The position numbers were made by a program, and so were the translations under genes. The notes under the pieces are model-generated. The model worked only from the letters and a program-made list of their open reading frames with translations, did not search any database and was not told the origin of the DNA. Source: Flavobacteriaceae bacterium (lineage in GTDB: Bacteria > Bacteroidota > Bacteroidia > Flavobacteriales > Flavobacteriaceae). Taken from it: 33,609 nt of DNA. This document shows positions 14,967-24,385 of the stretch, piece by piece. How positions within the stretch are numbered: the first letter of the stretch is position 1; every line of letters starts with the position of its first letter. The stretch spans positions 1-33,609 of the forward strand of contig CANCPC010000021.1 of the NCBI GenBank assembly GCA_947379965.1, written 5' to 3'.

Positions 14967-15626
14967 ATGGCAACTAAAAAAACAGCGATAACAAGAGATA
15001 AAATAGTTTCGATGTATATGAATTATAGATTGGAGAATAATGACAAACCTAAATCTGTCTATCAATTTGCAAAGACAAATGGTTTTGAAGAAACGGAATT
15101 CTATACTTTTTTTGGAAATTTAGAAAGTGTTGAGAAAGAAATTTTCAAAATATTTCTTGAAAAAACAGTCGAATTGGTTCAGAAGGATTCCAATTACGAA
15201 ACGTATGACATGAAAAGCAAAATGCTTAGTTTCTACTTTACCTTTTTTGAAATCTTGTCAGCCAATAGAAGTTATGTTGTAATGTGTTTGAAAGAACACC
15301 AAAACCAACTTAAAAATCTAATGCAACTTTCGAGCCTTCGAATTGGATTCAAAGACTACATTTCTGCGATTATTTCGGATGAAGTGAGAATTAAAAATGA
15401 AAAATTTCAGGATATTCAAAAAAAGGCGATTCAAGAAACCTCTTGGATCCAGCTTTTGTTAACGATGAAATTTTGGTTAGATGATGAATCACCCGCTTTC
15501 GAAAAAACAGACATCTATATAGAAAAGTCAGTTAAGGTAACTTTCGAATTAATGAATACCGCTCCACTAGACAGCCTAATAGATTTTGGAAAATTTATTT
15601 TCAAAGAAAAAATACAAAACAAATAA
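14967..15626 (+). CDS. TetR family-like transcriptional regulator
   Basis: A 219-residue, mainly helical protein. The N-terminal 55 residues (ITRDKIVSMYMNYRLENN ... YQFAKTNGFEETEFYTFFGNLESVEKEIF) fit a TetR DNA-binding domain, with FYTFFGNLE in place of the usual LYYHFGSKE. The remainder is a divergent ligand-binding domain (LSFYFTFFEILSANRSYVVMCL). It heads the rightward light-island operon and its stop overlaps the start of the AarF-like kinase gene by one base (TAATG), so the two are translationally coupled. It may control its own operon through the palindrome upstream. The ligand is unknown. Confidence 0.8.
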   Translation: MATKKTAITRDKIVSMYMNYRLENNDKPKSVYQFAKTNGFEETEFYTFFGNLESVEKEIFKIFLEKTVELVQKDSNYETYDMKSKMLSFYFTFFEILSANRSYVVMCLKEHQNQLKNLMQLSSLRIGFKDYISAIISDEVRIKNEKFQDIQKKAIQETSWIQLLLTMKFWLDDESPAFEKTDIYIEKSVKVTFELMNTAPLDSLIDFGKFIFKEKIQNK

Positions 15627-16930
15627 TGAAAACCATAGACTACATTCCAACTTCAAAAATTGAAAGAGCTACAAAACTCGTTCAAACCGGTGCAAAAGTT
15701 GGAGTAAATTACCTGAAATATTACGGCGAAAAAATGGTGAATCCAGAAATGAACCGTGACAAACTCAACGAAAACAACGCTGAAGACATATACGATGGAC
15801 TGAAAAGTTTGAAAGGAAGCGCGTTAAAAGTAGCGCAAATGTTGAGCATGGACAAGAGTTTCTTGCCTCAAGCTTATGTAGAAAAATTTTCGTTGTCACA
15901 GTTTTCCGTTCCGCCACTTTCGGCGCCATTAGTTTTAAAAACATTCAAGACGAATTTCGGAAAAACACCTTATGAAATCTTTGATGAATTCAATGCGAAT
16001 TCCGTTAATGCGGCAAGTATTGGGCAAGTTCATTTGGCTGTAAAAGACAATAAAAAACTGGCTGTAAAAATTCAATATCCTGGCGTTGCTAATAGTATTT
16101 CATCCGATTTGGCTTTAGTAAAACCTATTGCTATTAGAATGTTTAACCTTCAAGGGAAAGATTCCGATAAATATTTTAAAGAAGTTGAAGATAAATTGAT
16201 TGAGGAAACCAACTATTTATTGGAGCTAAAACAAAGTCAAGAAGTTGCGAATGCTTGTAAAAAAATAGAAAATCTTGTTTTCCCCAATTACTATCCAAAA
16301 TATTCTTCAGAGAAAATTATCACAATGGATTGGATGACGGGAATTCATCTTTCTGAATTTACTAATACTAATTCAAATCAAGAAGTAGCCAATAAAATTG
16401 GACAAGCATTATGGGATTTTTATATGTATCAAATTCATATTTTGAAGAAAGTTCATGCCGATCCGCATCCGGGAAATTTTTTGGTAAACCAAGAAAATCA
16501 ATTGGTTGCGCTTGATTTTGGTTGCATGAAAAAAATTCCAAACGAATTTTACATTCCTTATTTTGAGTTAATTAACAAGGACGTAATCGACAATAAACAA
16601 GTATTTTCAGAAAAATTATTCGAATTAGAAATTCTTAGAGTGGATGATTCTGTAGAAGAAATTGAGTATTTCACGCAAATGTTTTATGATTTATTATCGC
16701 TGTTTACCAAGCCTTTTCAAACCGAGAATTTCGACTTTTCGGATGAAGAATTTTTTGGAAACATTGCACAATTAGGCGAAAGATTTGCCAAAGACACCAA
16801 TCTTCGTAAAATGAACGGAAATAGGGGTTCGAAACATTTCATTTATATGAACCGCACCTTTTTTGGATTGTACAATTTAATGTTCGATTTGAAAGCTAAA
16901 ATTGTGGTGAACGAATACCAAAAATACTAA
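15626..16930 (+). CDS. AarF/UbiB (ABC1) family atypical kinase
   Basis: A 434-residue ABC1/UbiB-family protein kinase-like protein. Visible features: a variant KxGQ-type motif reading KVAQ (68-71), an Ala-rich nucleotide loop NAASIGQVH (128-136), the ATP-contacting lysine in LAVKIQYPG (Lys148), EETNYLLE with the salt-bridge Glu, the catalytic loop HADPHPGN (277-284) and the metal-binding LDFGC (296-300). The family acts as ATPase or kinase at membranes, supporting quinone and isoprenoid lipid metabolism. Here it is coupled to a TetR-like regulator and followed by cryptochrome genes. A role in the isoprenoid or redox side of photoprotection is plausible but unproven. No C-terminal membrane helix is obvious. 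Confidence 0.9.
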   Translation: MKTIDYIPTSKIERATKLVQTGAKVGVNYLKYYGEKMVNPEMNRDKLNENNAEDIYDGLKSLKGSALKVAQMLSMDKSFLPQAYVEKFSLSQFSVPPLSAPLVLKTFKTNFGKTPYEIFDEFNANSVNAASIGQVHLAVKDNKKLAVKIQYPGVANSISSDLALVKPIAIRMFNLQGKDSDKYFKEVEDKLIEETNYLLELKQSQEVANACKKIENLVFPNYYPKYSSEKIITMDWMTGIHLSEFTNTNSNQEVANKIGQALWDFYMYQIHILKKVHADPHPGNFLVNQENQLVALDFGCMKKIPNEFYIPYFELINKDVIDNKQVFSEKLFELEILRVDDSVEEIEYFTQMFYDLLSLFTKPFQTENFDFSDEEFFGNIAQLGERFAKDTNLRKMNGNRGSKHFIYMNRTFFGLYNLMFDLKAKIVVNEYQKY

Positions 16931-16932
16931 GG

Positions 16933-17067
16933 TTGAAGAAAGAAAATCTGCCTTCAAAAGTTTGTTTGGTTTGCCAACGCCCTTTTAACTGGCGAAAAAA
17001 ATGGGAAAAAGTTTGGAAGGAAGTCAAATATTGTAGTGAAAAATGCAGAAGAAACAAAAAGGTTTAG
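16933..17067 (+). CDS. DUF2256 mini-protein
   Basis: A 44-residue protein starting at a TTG two bases after the AarF stop. The sequence begins [20 protein letters not shown] (first residue read as Met) and continues [24 protein letters not shown]. It carries CLVC and CSEKC cysteine pairs like a small zinc ribbon and is a clear DUF2256 member. The reading frame overlaps the CRY-DASH start at 17043 by 25 bp, so translation is probably coupled. DUF2256 genes are frequently neighbours of photolyase/cryptochrome genes, which agrees with this position. Its function is unknown; the fold suggests nucleic-acid or protein binding. The only doubt is the non-ATG start, as no ATG is available. Confidence 0.88.
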   Translation: MKKENLPSKVCLVCQRPFNWRKKWEKVWKEVKYCSEKCRRNKKV

Positions 17068-18347
17068 TTTGGTTTAGAAATGATTTGAGAGTCAACGATA
17101 ATGAATCTTTGACCCTTGCAATTGAAGAAAATGAAAGTGTAATTGCGGTCTATTTTTTCGATCCGAGACATTACGAACAAACGAATTTTGGATTTAAAAA
17201 GACAGAAAAATTTAGAGCTCAATTTTTAATAGAATCCGTAACACAATTAAAACAAAATCTTGAAAAACTAAATATTTCTCTTTTGGTTTATCACCAAAAA
17301 CCCGAAGAATGCATTGCTGAAATTATTGCTCAAAATGAAATCAATTCTGTTTATTTCCAAGCAGAATGGACAAGTGAAGAAACAACGGTTTTAGAAAAAA
17401 CAAAATCGAGAACCCCAAATTACATAGCTTTCAAAGCTACTTATAATCAGTTCTTATTTCATCCTGAAGATATTCCGTTTACCCTTCCTTTGGTTCCAAA
17501 AGTGTTTACACAATTCAGGAATCATTGTGAAAAAGCAACAAAAGTTAGACCTGAATTTACAGTTCAACCGCTTTCTGAAGAGAATCGAATACTAAACGAA
17601 ACCGTAATTCCTACCCTAAAAACATTAGGTTTTACTGATTTCGCTGTAGATTCAAGAACAGCTTTTCCGTTTCATGGTGGCGAAGACGAAGCTTTAGAAA
17701 GACTCAAGCATTATTTTTGGGAAACCAAAAAACTAAGTGTGTATAAATTGACGCGAAATGGATTGATTGGAGCTGATTTTAGTTCTAAATTTTCCCCTTG
17801 GTTGGCCAATGGCAGTATTTCGGCTAAGACTATTTATTGGGAAATTAATAAATATGAGCAACAAATAGAGAAAAATGATTCGACGTATTGGTTGATTTTC
17901 GAATTGATTTGGAGAGATTATTTCAAATATATTTCGATGCAAAACGGTAATTCAATTTTTAAAATTGGAGGAATATTAGATAAAAATTACGCTTGGAAAA
18001 CCGATAAATCGACTATTCAAAATTGGATAAATGGCAACAGTTCAGAGCCATTTGTAAATGCCAATATGATAGAATTACAACAAACAGGCTGGATGAGCAA
18101 CCGCGGGAGACAAAATGTAGCGTCTTTTTTTGCAAAGAATCTTCAGTTAGATTGGCGTATAGGAGCGGCTTATTTTGAAGCCATGCTTATCGATTATGAT
18201 GTGCACAGTAATTACGGAAATTGGATGTATGTTTCCGGTGTTGGCAATGATCCTAGAGATCGAAAATTCAATATCAAGTTACAAGCTGAAAATTATGACG
18301 GACAATCCAAATTTCAGCGATTATGGCTGCAACAACAATTATTTTAA
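17043..18347 (+). CDS. cryptochrome DASH
   Basis: A 434-residue member of the cryptochrome/photolyase family, DASH type. The N-terminal antenna-binding Rossmann domain begins [14 protein letters not shown]. The FAD domain shows [27 protein letters not shown] (348-358), and [21 protein letters not shown] (from residue 386). These last two are characteristic of CRY-DASH. Such proteins bind FAD and usually a folate antenna, and repair pyrimidine dimers mainly in single-stranded DNA or sense blue light. The length is short of many DASH proteins (about 490-500). It is part of the TetR-led operon and is followed by a second, different cryptochrome after 6 bp. Confidence 0.92.
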   Translation: MQKKQKGLVWFRNDLRVNDNESLTLAIEENESVIAVYFFDPRHYEQTNFGFKKTEKFRAQFLIESVTQLKQNLEKLNISLLVYHQKPEECIAEIIAQNEINSVYFQAEWTSEETTVLEKTKSRTPNYIAFKATYNQFLFHPEDIPFTLPLVPKVFTQFRNHCEKATKVRPEFTVQPLSEENRILNETVIPTLKTLGFTDFAVDSRTAFPFHGGEDEALERLKHYFWETKKLSVYKLTRNGLIGADFSSKFSPWLANGSISAKTIYWEINKYEQQIEKNDSTYWLIFELIWRDYFKYISMQNGNSIFKIGGILDKNYAWKTDKSTIQNWINGNSSEPFVNANMIELQQTGWMSNRGRQNVASFFAKNLQLDWRIGAAYFEAMLIDYDVHSNYGNWMYVSGVGNDPRDRKFNIKLQAENYDGQSKFQRLWLQQQLF

Positions 18348-18353
18348 AGATAA

Positions 18354-19838
18354 ATGAGTATTAATAAGAAACATATCAATGTTGTTTGGTTCAAAAGAGA
18401 CCTTCGTTTACAAGATAACGAAGCGATTTTTAATGCTAGCAAAACAGAGAACCCCACTTTACTGTTATATGTATTCGAAAAATCTTTAGAAAATGATTCG
18501 CATTACAGCGCAAGACACTGGAATTTCATCAAACAATCGCTTGTAGACCTGAACAAGCAACTAGAACACTCGAATACACGAGTTTTATCGGTGTCGTCTG
18601 AGGTAAATCACGCGTTTAATGCCATCCAAGAAATATACAAAATCGACACTGTTTTTTCGCATCAGGAAACGGGTTTAAAAATCACTTACGAAAGAGACAA
18701 AGCCTTCAAAAGATATTGCAAAAACAATCAGATTAACTGGGTCGAAAACACCAACAACGGTATTTTTAGGGCATTAAAAGATCGGAAAAACTGGGTTTCG
18801 GAATGGGAAAAATACATGAATGATCGTCAATTTATTTTTGACGCGAATGCAGATAATTTCCTCGATTTAGATGCAATTATCGAACTCGAAAAAATAGTAC
18901 TAAAAACCAATTTAGAAACAGTTCCGGATACAATTTTCCAAAAAGGCGGCAGTGAAATGGCCGGTAAATATTTGCAAAACTTCTTAGAAGAACGCTATCA
19001 AAATTATAGTTCCCATATTTCGAAACCATTATTGGCTCGAAAAAGTTGTAGCAGATTATCGCCTTATATCGCATGGGGAAATATATCAACAAGACAAGTA
19101 TTGCAAAGGGCGGCAAAATTCCGCTTGACGTGCAGCCATAAAAAACAAATTGACTCTTTTGTATCAAGACTGACTTGGCAAGCCCATTTCATTCAAAAAT
19201 TTGAAATGGAAGAAGTCATGGAGTTTAAAAGTGTAAATAAAGGTTTTCATTCGTTGAGAAAGAACGTCAACGAAAATTATATTGAAGCTTGGAAAACAGG
19301 GAAAACAGGATTTCCTTTAATTGACGCTTCGATGCGTTGTTTGAATGAAACTGGCTATTTAAACTTCAGAATGCGGGCAATGTTAGTGTCTTTTTTTACA
19401 CATAATTTATGGCAACCTTGGCAGGAAGCCACGCAACATTTATCGCAGATGTTCTTGGATTTTGAACCCGGAATTCATTTTCCGCAATTGCAAATGCAGG
19501 CTGGAGAAACCGGAATCAATATGTTACGAATTTATAATCCAATAAAAAACAGTTACGAACACGATCCTGATGGTGAATTTATAAAAAAATGGGTGCCCGA
19601 ATTGAGCCAATTACCGCATGCTTTTGTACATGAACCTTATAAAATGACGTATTTGGACCAAAAGTTTAATGACTTCGAAGTTGGCGTTAGCTATCCAAAT
19701 CCCATCATAAATATGGAAAGAACAAGGAAATTTGCCAGTGATTTTTTATGGAAAATGAAAAAAAATCCATTGGTAAAAGAAGAAAGTTTCCGCATCTTAA
19801 AGTTACACACCATGGCCGATATTGGTGACAGTGAATAA
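18354..19838 (+). CDS. atypical cryptochrome/photolyase-like flavoprotein
   Basis: A 494-residue protein of the same superfamily, distinct from CRY-DASH and from the class I photolyase in this window. The N-terminus ([20 protein letters not shown]) and the FAD domain ([24 protein letters not shown]) are clear. The segment that lies over the flavin in class I enzymes, normally of the form NxGNWQWAAGTGxDAAPYFRxFNP, here reads [14 protein letters not shown]...MLRIYNP (371-396). Thus the flavin-facing Asn and the DAAPYFR box are replaced. The protein may be a photoreceptor or a photolyase with other chemistry. The next gene encodes a TIGR03643 protein. I do not know a characterised member well enough to assign a substrate. 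Confidence 0.85.
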   Translation: MSINKKHINVVWFKRDLRLQDNEAIFNASKTENPTLLLYVFEKSLENDSHYSARHWNFIKQSLVDLNKQLEHSNTRVLSVSSEVNHAFNAIQEIYKIDTVFSHQETGLKITYERDKAFKRYCKNNQINWVENTNNGIFRALKDRKNWVSEWEKYMNDRQFIFDANADNFLDLDAIIELEKIVLKTNLETVPDTIFQKGGSEMAGKYLQNFLEERYQNYSSHISKPLLARKSCSRLSPYIAWGNISTRQVLQRAAKFRLTCSHKKQIDSFVSRLTWQAHFIQKFEMEEVMEFKSVNKGFHSLRKNVNENYIEAWKTGKTGFPLIDASMRCLNETGYLNFRMRAMLVSFFTHNLWQPWQEATQHLSQMFLDFEPGIHFPQLQMQAGETGINMLRIYNPIKNSYEHDPDGEFIKKWVPELSQLPHAFVHEPYKMTYLDQKFNDFEVGVSYPNPIINMERTRKFASDFLWKMKKNPLVKEESFRILKLHTMADIGDSE

Positions 19839-19873
19839 TATTTTTAATAGCAATTTCAAATAATACAATTAGC

Positions 19874-20158
19874 GTGACTACAAAAAAAGAACTAACCGAT
19901 TTAGAAAAAGACCGAATCATAGAAATGGCTTGGGAAGACCGAACCACTTTCGATGCTATATTGTTGCAATTTGGGTTGAAAGAACAAGAAGTTATCGACT
20001 TGATGCGAATAGAAATGAAACCTTCGAGCTTTAGAATGTGGCGCGAAAGAGTTCAAGGCCGCAAAACAAAACACGAAAAATTGAGAGATTTTAGAGAAGG
20101 AAGATTCAAATGTACGATGCAACGACAAATTAATAATAACAAAATTTCGAAGAGATAG
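19874..20158 (+). CDS. TIGR03643 family (DUF2805-related) small protein
   Basis: A 94-residue basic protein starting at GTG. TDLEKDRIIEMAWEDRTTFDAI and LKEQEVIDLMRIEMKPSSFRMWRERVQGRKTKHEKL are the family pattern. It has helix-turn-helix-like character at the N-terminus and a basic RNA/DNA-binding style tail ending NNNKISKR. The function is unknown. It directly follows the atypical cryptochrome, an association also seen for this family elsewhere, and so may be its partner. No in-frame ATG exists before residue 19, so the GTG start is retained. Confidence 0.88.
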   Translation: MTTKKELTDLEKDRIIEMAWEDRTTFDAILLQFGLKEQEVIDLMRIEMKPSSFRMWRERVQGRKTKHEKLRDFREGRFKCTMQRQINNNKISKR

Positions 20159-20173
20159 AATTAAATAATAAAT

Positions 20174-20857
20174 ATGAAAAACATAGTAATCATAGGCGGT
20201 AGCAAAGGAATTGGTCATGCAATTTTGCTACATCAATTAGAATCAAACAAAGTTTATAACATTAGCAGAAATGCTCCAGCAATCACCCACCCCAACCTAC
20301 AACATTATTCCTTAGATGTTTTGCAAGACGCACTTCCTGAAATAGAAAACATTGACACCTTGATTTATTGTCCAGGTTCGATTAATTTGAAACCTATTGG
20401 CAGTTTGAGCATCGATGATTTTAGAAATGATTTCGAAATCAATGTTATTGGCGCCGTAAAAACCATACAGAAATATTTACCGGTATTAAAGAAAGGAATC
20501 AATCCATCTATCGTTTTATTTAGCACCGTCGCTGCTAAACTTGGGATGCCTTTTCACGCCAGTATCGCTACAGCAAAAGCAGGAGTTGAAGGCTTGGTAA
20601 AATCGCTTGGGGCAGAACTGGCTTCGGTTATTCGCGTCAATGCCATTGCTCCTACTATCACGGAAACTTCACTTTCAGCAGGAATATTACGCAATGATCG
20701 CATGAAAGAAAATATGATGGAACGCCATCCAATGAAAAATTATTTGAAGCCCGAAGAAGTGGCTGAAATGGCCAACTACCTGATTTCAGATCATGCCAAG
20801 TCAATCTCAGGACAGGTTTTCGAAATGGATTATGGGATAGTTACCTTTAGAATATAA
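20174..20857 (+). CDS. short-chain dehydrogenase/reductase family protein lacking the usual catalytic Tyr
   Basis: A 227-residue SDR fold protein. The cofactor loop GGSKGIG (8-14), the IYCPGS segment, and VLFSTVAA with Ser117 are present. The expected YxxxK reads IATAK: Lys135 is kept but the Tyr position is Ile131, preceded by His128. It therefore either uses another acid/base residue or is not a classical dehydrogenase. SDRs of this sort occur in light-regulated photolyase clusters of other bacteria. It is in the rightward operon, 28 bp before folE. Substrate unknown. Confidence 0.88.
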   Translation: MKNIVIIGGSKGIGHAILLHQLESNKVYNISRNAPAITHPNLQHYSLDVLQDALPEIENIDTLIYCPGSINLKPIGSLSIDDFRNDFEINVIGAVKTIQKYLPVLKKGINPSIVLFSTVAAKLGMPFHASIATAKAGVEGLVKSLGAELASVIRVNAIAPTITETSLSAGILRNDRMKENMMERHPMKNYLKPEEVAEMANYLISDHAKSISGQVFEMDYGIVTFRI

Positions 20858-20885
20858 AAAAATAAAATCGCCCTAATAAAATAAA

Positions 20886-21500
20886 ATGATAGCAAATAAA
20901 ATTAAAAATTACGAAAAAGTTGAAGTTTACAATACTGAAATTACGGATTCCTTATCCGAAAATTATAGTGCCATAATTGAAAGTTTAGGTGAAGACATTA
21001 ACCGCGAAGGTTTAGAAAAAACACCTGAAAGAGTTGCAAAAGCCATGCAGTTTTTGACTCATGGTTACGGATTAGATCCCTTAGAAATCTTGAAATCGGC
21101 TTTATTTACAGAAGATCACACGCAAATGATTGTGGTAAAAGACATTGAAGTATATTCGATGTGCGAGCATCATATGTTACCGTTTTTTGGAAAAGCACAT
21201 GTTGCTTATATCCCGAATGGAAAAATCGTTGGTTTGAGCAAAATTCCAAGAATTGTAGATGCTTTTGCCCGCAGAATGCAGGTTCAAGAAAGATTAACCG
21301 ATCAAATTAAAGATTGTATTCAAGAAGCTTTAGAGCCTCTTGGCGTTGCTGTTGTGATCGAAGCACAACATATGTGCATGCAAATGCGTGGGATTCAGAA
21401 ACAAAATTCAGTTACAACAACTTCTTCTTTTACAGGTGCTTTTGAAAATGACAAAACCAGAAAAGAATTTATTAGCTTAGTTTCCAATAAATTGAGCTAG
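20886..21500 (+). CDS. folE: GTP cyclohydrolase I FolE
   Basis: A 204-residue enzyme converting GTP to 7,8-dihydroneopterin triphosphate, the first step of folate (and pterin) synthesis. Zn ligands are Cys93 and His96 ([19 protein letters not shown]) and Cys164 ([10 protein letters not shown]), with the same spacing as in E. coli Fol[14 protein letters not shown] is the typical start of the catalytic domain. Within this operon its product could feed the methenyl-tetrahydrofolate antenna of the photolyases and CRY-DASH. Light-regulated folE next to phr genes is known from LitR-type clusters. Whether this is the only folE in the genome cannot be seen from the window. Confidence 0.96.
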   Translation: MIANKIKNYEKVEVYNTEITDSLSENYSAIIESLGEDINREGLEKTPERVAKAMQFLTHGYGLDPLEILKSALFTEDHTQMIVVKDIEVYSMCEHHMLPFFGKAHVAYIPNGKIVGLSKIPRIVDAFARRMQVQERLTDQIKDCIQEALEPLGVAVVIEAQHMCMQMRGIQKQNSVTTTSSFTGAFENDKTRKEFISLVSNKLS

Positions 21501-21523
21501 ATTTAATTCCAAAAATTAAAACC

Positions 21524-22942
21524 ATGAAAATTCTCTTAACAGGCGCAACAGGCTATATCGGAAAGCGACTTTTACCTATTTTGGTAGAACAAGGGCACGA
21601 AATAATTTGTTGCGTGAGAGACAAAAACAGGTTTTATTGTCCAGAGGAATTTCGTAAAAATGTAACAGTCATTGAGGTCGATTTTCTAAAAAAAGAAACA
21701 TTGGAAGTAATTCCAACAGACATTGACGCCGCTTATTATTTGATACATTCCATGTCAAGTTCCGCCGATAATTATGATGAATTAGAACGCATTTCAGCAG
21801 AAAATTTCGTTTATGGTATTGACAAAACTGAGGCAAAACAAGTCATTTATTTGAGTGGAATTGTAAATGACAAATCCCTTTCGAAGCATTTATCTTCCAG
21901 AAAAAAAGTGGAAGATGTATTACACAACGGAAAATTTGCCATAACAACGCTAAGAGCTGGAATCATTGTGGGTTCTGGAAGTGCATCGTTCGAAATCATT
22001 CGGGATTTGGTCAACAAACTCCCAATTATGATTACTCCAAAATGGCTTAACACAAAATGTCAGCCCATTGCGATTCCTGATGTCCTCGAATTTTTATCAA
22101 AATCATTATTGAATCCCGTTACGTATGGCAAAAGTTTTGACATTGGCGGACCCGATATTCTAACCTACAAAGAAATGCTTTTGGGTTTTGCCAAAGCAAA
22201 AAACAAAAAACGATGGATATATACTGTGCCGATAATGACTCCAAAATTATCGTCCTATTGGCTGTATTTTGTAACCTCGACCTCCTATAAATTAGCATCG
22301 GCATTAGTGAGCAGCATGAAAGTGGAAGTCGTTTGCAGTGACAATAAAATCAATGATTTATTAGTTGTAAAACCAATGACTTACGAGCAAGCTTTATCAA
22401 GAGCTTTAATTAAAGTCGATGAAGATAAAGTAGCTTCTAGTTGGAAAGATTCCTTGGTGAGTGGTCGTTTCAATAGCAATATTTCAGGTTTTTTAAAAGT
22501 TCCAAAGAAAGGTTGTTATATCGACAGGCGAAAAAAAGAAATAGAAAATCTAGATTTCACCATCGACAGAATTTGGTCTATCGGTGGAGAGACAGGTTGG
22601 TATTATGGCGATTGGCTGTGGAATTTACGCGGATTTATAGACCAATTATTTGGCGGCGTAGGTTCCCGAAGAGGCCGAACCAACAAACACGATATTCATG
22701 CCGGTGACGCACTCGATTTTTGGCGTGTTTTATATGCCAATAAAGAAAAAGGAAAACTAGTATTATATGCCGAAATGAAATTGCCAGGCGAAGCTTGGCT
22801 CGAATTCAAAATAATCAATGGTACTTTATATCAATCGGCAACTTTCCGACCTAAAGGTATTTGGGGAAAATTATATTGGTATTCCGTTTTACCGTTTCAT
22901 GGATTTATTTTCAAAGGAATGCTGGACAGATTAATCAATTAA
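21524..22942 (+). CDS. SDR family NAD(P)-binding protein with C-terminal DUF2867
   Basis: A 472-residue two-domain protein. Residues 1 to about 290 are an extended SDR/NmrA-like domain with loop GATGYIG (7-13), YYLIHSM, VIYLSGIV, and TTLRAGIIVGSGSASFEI. Residues about 320-470 are DUF2867 (IWSIGGETGWYYGDWLWNLRGFIDQLFGG, ending PFHGFIFKGMLDR). The fusion is common and often sits near photolyase genes. The domain may bind a lipid-like molecule, and no reaction is known. It is the last gene of the rightward operon, followed by a long stem-loop. Confidence 0.92.
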   Translation: MKILLTGATGYIGKRLLPILVEQGHEIICCVRDKNRFYCPEEFRKNVTVIEVDFLKKETLEVIPTDIDAAYYLIHSMSSSADNYDELERISAENFVYGIDKTEAKQVIYLSGIVNDKSLSKHLSSRKKVEDVLHNGKFAITTLRAGIIVGSGSASFEIIRDLVNKLPIMITPKWLNTKCQPIAIPDVLEFLSKSLLNPVTYGKSFDIGGPDILTYKEMLLGFAKAKNKKRWIYTVPIMTPKLSSYWLYFVTSTSYKLASALVSSMKVEVVCSDNKINDLLVVKPMTYEQALSRALIKVDEDKVASSWKDSLVSGRFNSNISGFLKVPKKGCYIDRRKKEIENLDFTIDRIWSIGGETGWYYGDWLWNLRGFIDQLFGGVGSRRGRTNKHDIHAGDALDFWRVLYANKEKGKLVLYAEMKLPGEAWLEFKIINGTLYQSATFRPKGIWGKLYWYSVLPFHGFIFKGMLDRLIN

Positions 22943-22974
22943 AATTCCGCTTTTGTTCAGAAAATAAAAAATTA

Positions 22975-23043
22975 AAACCATTAAGATATTAAGTAAATTA
23001 AGTGATAAAATCATACTTAATGAATCTTAATGTATAATGGTTT
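22975..23043. terminator. long stem-loop between the two converging light-island units
   Basis: An imperfect inverted repeat spanning 69 bp (outer arms AAACCATTA/ATGGTTT; inner AGATATTAAG and ATTAAGT against ACTTAAT and ATCTTAAT) fills the gap between the SDR-DUF2867 gene and phrB. It is followed by AT-rich sequence on both sides and probably terminates both. Confidence 0.7.
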
Positions 23044-23089
23044 AAAAAATTAAATGTTCGCAAAATTACAAAGCAAACGATAAAACAAT

Positions 23090-24385
23090 CTACTTCAGAA
23101 TCCCTGCTTTATAAGTTGCAATGGCACGATCTCTAGCGAAAGCATGTTCTACCATTGGTTTTCCGTAACCTAAATCGAATTCGGGAATCCATTTCCGAAT
23201 ATAAATTCCTTTTTCATCGAATTTTTTGAGTTGAATTTCAGGATTAAAAACTCTGAAATAAGGCGCTGCATCACAACCCGTTCCGGCAGCCCATTGCCAG
23301 TTTCCAACATTGGCAGACAATTCAAAATCTAATAATTTCTGGGCAAAATAAGCTTCGCCCCATTGCCAATTGATTAACAAATGCTTGCACAAGAAACTCG
23401 CCACCACCATTCGCACTCGATTGTGCATGTATCCAGTTTCATTCAATTCGCGCATTCCGGCGTCAACCATAGGATATCCGGTAGTTCCCGAACACCAGCG
23501 TTTGAAATCTTCTTCATCATTGCGCCACTCGATTCCATCATAAGCCGATTTGAAATTGCGGGTAACCACCTTTGGAAAACTGAATAAAATTTGCATAAAA
23601 AATTCTCTCCAAATCAATTCACTCAAAAAAACTTGGTTTTTATTCGAAGCCCAATTCACTAATTTTCGGATACTTACGGTTCCAAAACGCAAATGTGGCG
23701 AAAGATGTGTTGTACTATCCAAAGCCGGAAAATCACGAGTTTGATCGTAATTAGTAACGTTTTTTAAGTTATGTGGAATCACTTTTATCGAACTTTCTTC
23801 AAATCCTATTTGTTCCAAAGTTGGAAAAGAAAAGCTGTTTATATGAAAATTAGAAAACAAATCCGTAGCGTCATATTCCTGAACCGGAGCCATTGATTTG
23901 TATTTTTCCAACCATTTATTTTTAAAAGGCGTGTAAATCGTATAAGGTAATCCATCCGCTTTTGTAATTTCTTTTTCTTCGAAAATTACTTGGTCTTTAA
24001 ATGAAAAACAAGCTGTTTTATTCGCTTCCAAAAATTCGCAAATAGTTACATCTCTTTTGATGGCAAAAGGCTCGTAATCCTTGTTGAAGAAAACTTCCTT
24101 TACGTCAAATTCTTGAATCATTGCTTGCCAAACTTCTTGAGTTTTTCCTTTTTTGACCAAAAGTGAACTTCCAATTTCTTGTAATTGCTGATTTATTTTC
24201 GAAAGTGAATCATGAATAAAACCAACTCTGGCATCGTTTTTTGGTAAACTTTCCAGTATATTCTCGTCGAAAATAAACAATGGAATAACCGGATATTTGG
24301 ATTCTAAAGCGTGAAATAAACCCACATTGTCTTCTAATCGTAAATCTCTTCGGAACCAAAAAAGAGCTATTTCTTGTTTATTCAT
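23090..24385 (-). CDS. phrB: class I deoxyribodipyrimidine (CPD) photolyase
   Basis: A 431-residue photolyase. The antenna domain starts IALFWFRRDLRLEDNVGL. The FAD domain carries ELIWREFFMQILF, TGYPMVDAGMRELNETGYMHNRVRMVVASF, and the intact flavin pocket segment NVGNWQWAAGTGCDAAPYFRVFNP. It uses blue light to split cyclobutane dimers. In contrast to the atypical paralogue at 18354, all the class I flavin-pocket hallmarks I could recognise are present, so this is the likely real repair enzyme. Its ATG overlaps the stop of the upstream SRPBCC gene by one base (TAATG), indicating coupled translation. Confidence 0.95.
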   Translation of the reverse strand: MNKQEIALFWFRRDLRLEDNVGLFHALESKYPVIPLFIFDENILESLPKNDARVGFIHDSLSKINQQLQEIGSSLLVKKGKTQEVWQAMIQEFDVKEVFFNKDYEPFAIKRDVTICEFLEANKTACFSFKDQVIFEEKEITKADGLPYTIYTPFKNKWLEKYKSMAPVQEYDATDLFSNFHINSFSFPTLEQIGFEESSIKVIPHNLKNVTNYDQTRDFPALDSTTHLSPHLRFGTVSIRKLVNWASNKNQVFLSELIWREFFMQILFSFPKVVTRNFKSAYDGIEWRNDEEDFKRWCSGTTGYPMVDAGMRELNETGYMHNRVRMVVASFLCKHLLINWQWGEAYFAQKLLDFELSANVGNWQWAAGTGCDAAPYFRVFNPEIQLKKFDEKGIYIRKWIPEFDLGYGKPMVEHAFARDRAIATYKAGILK

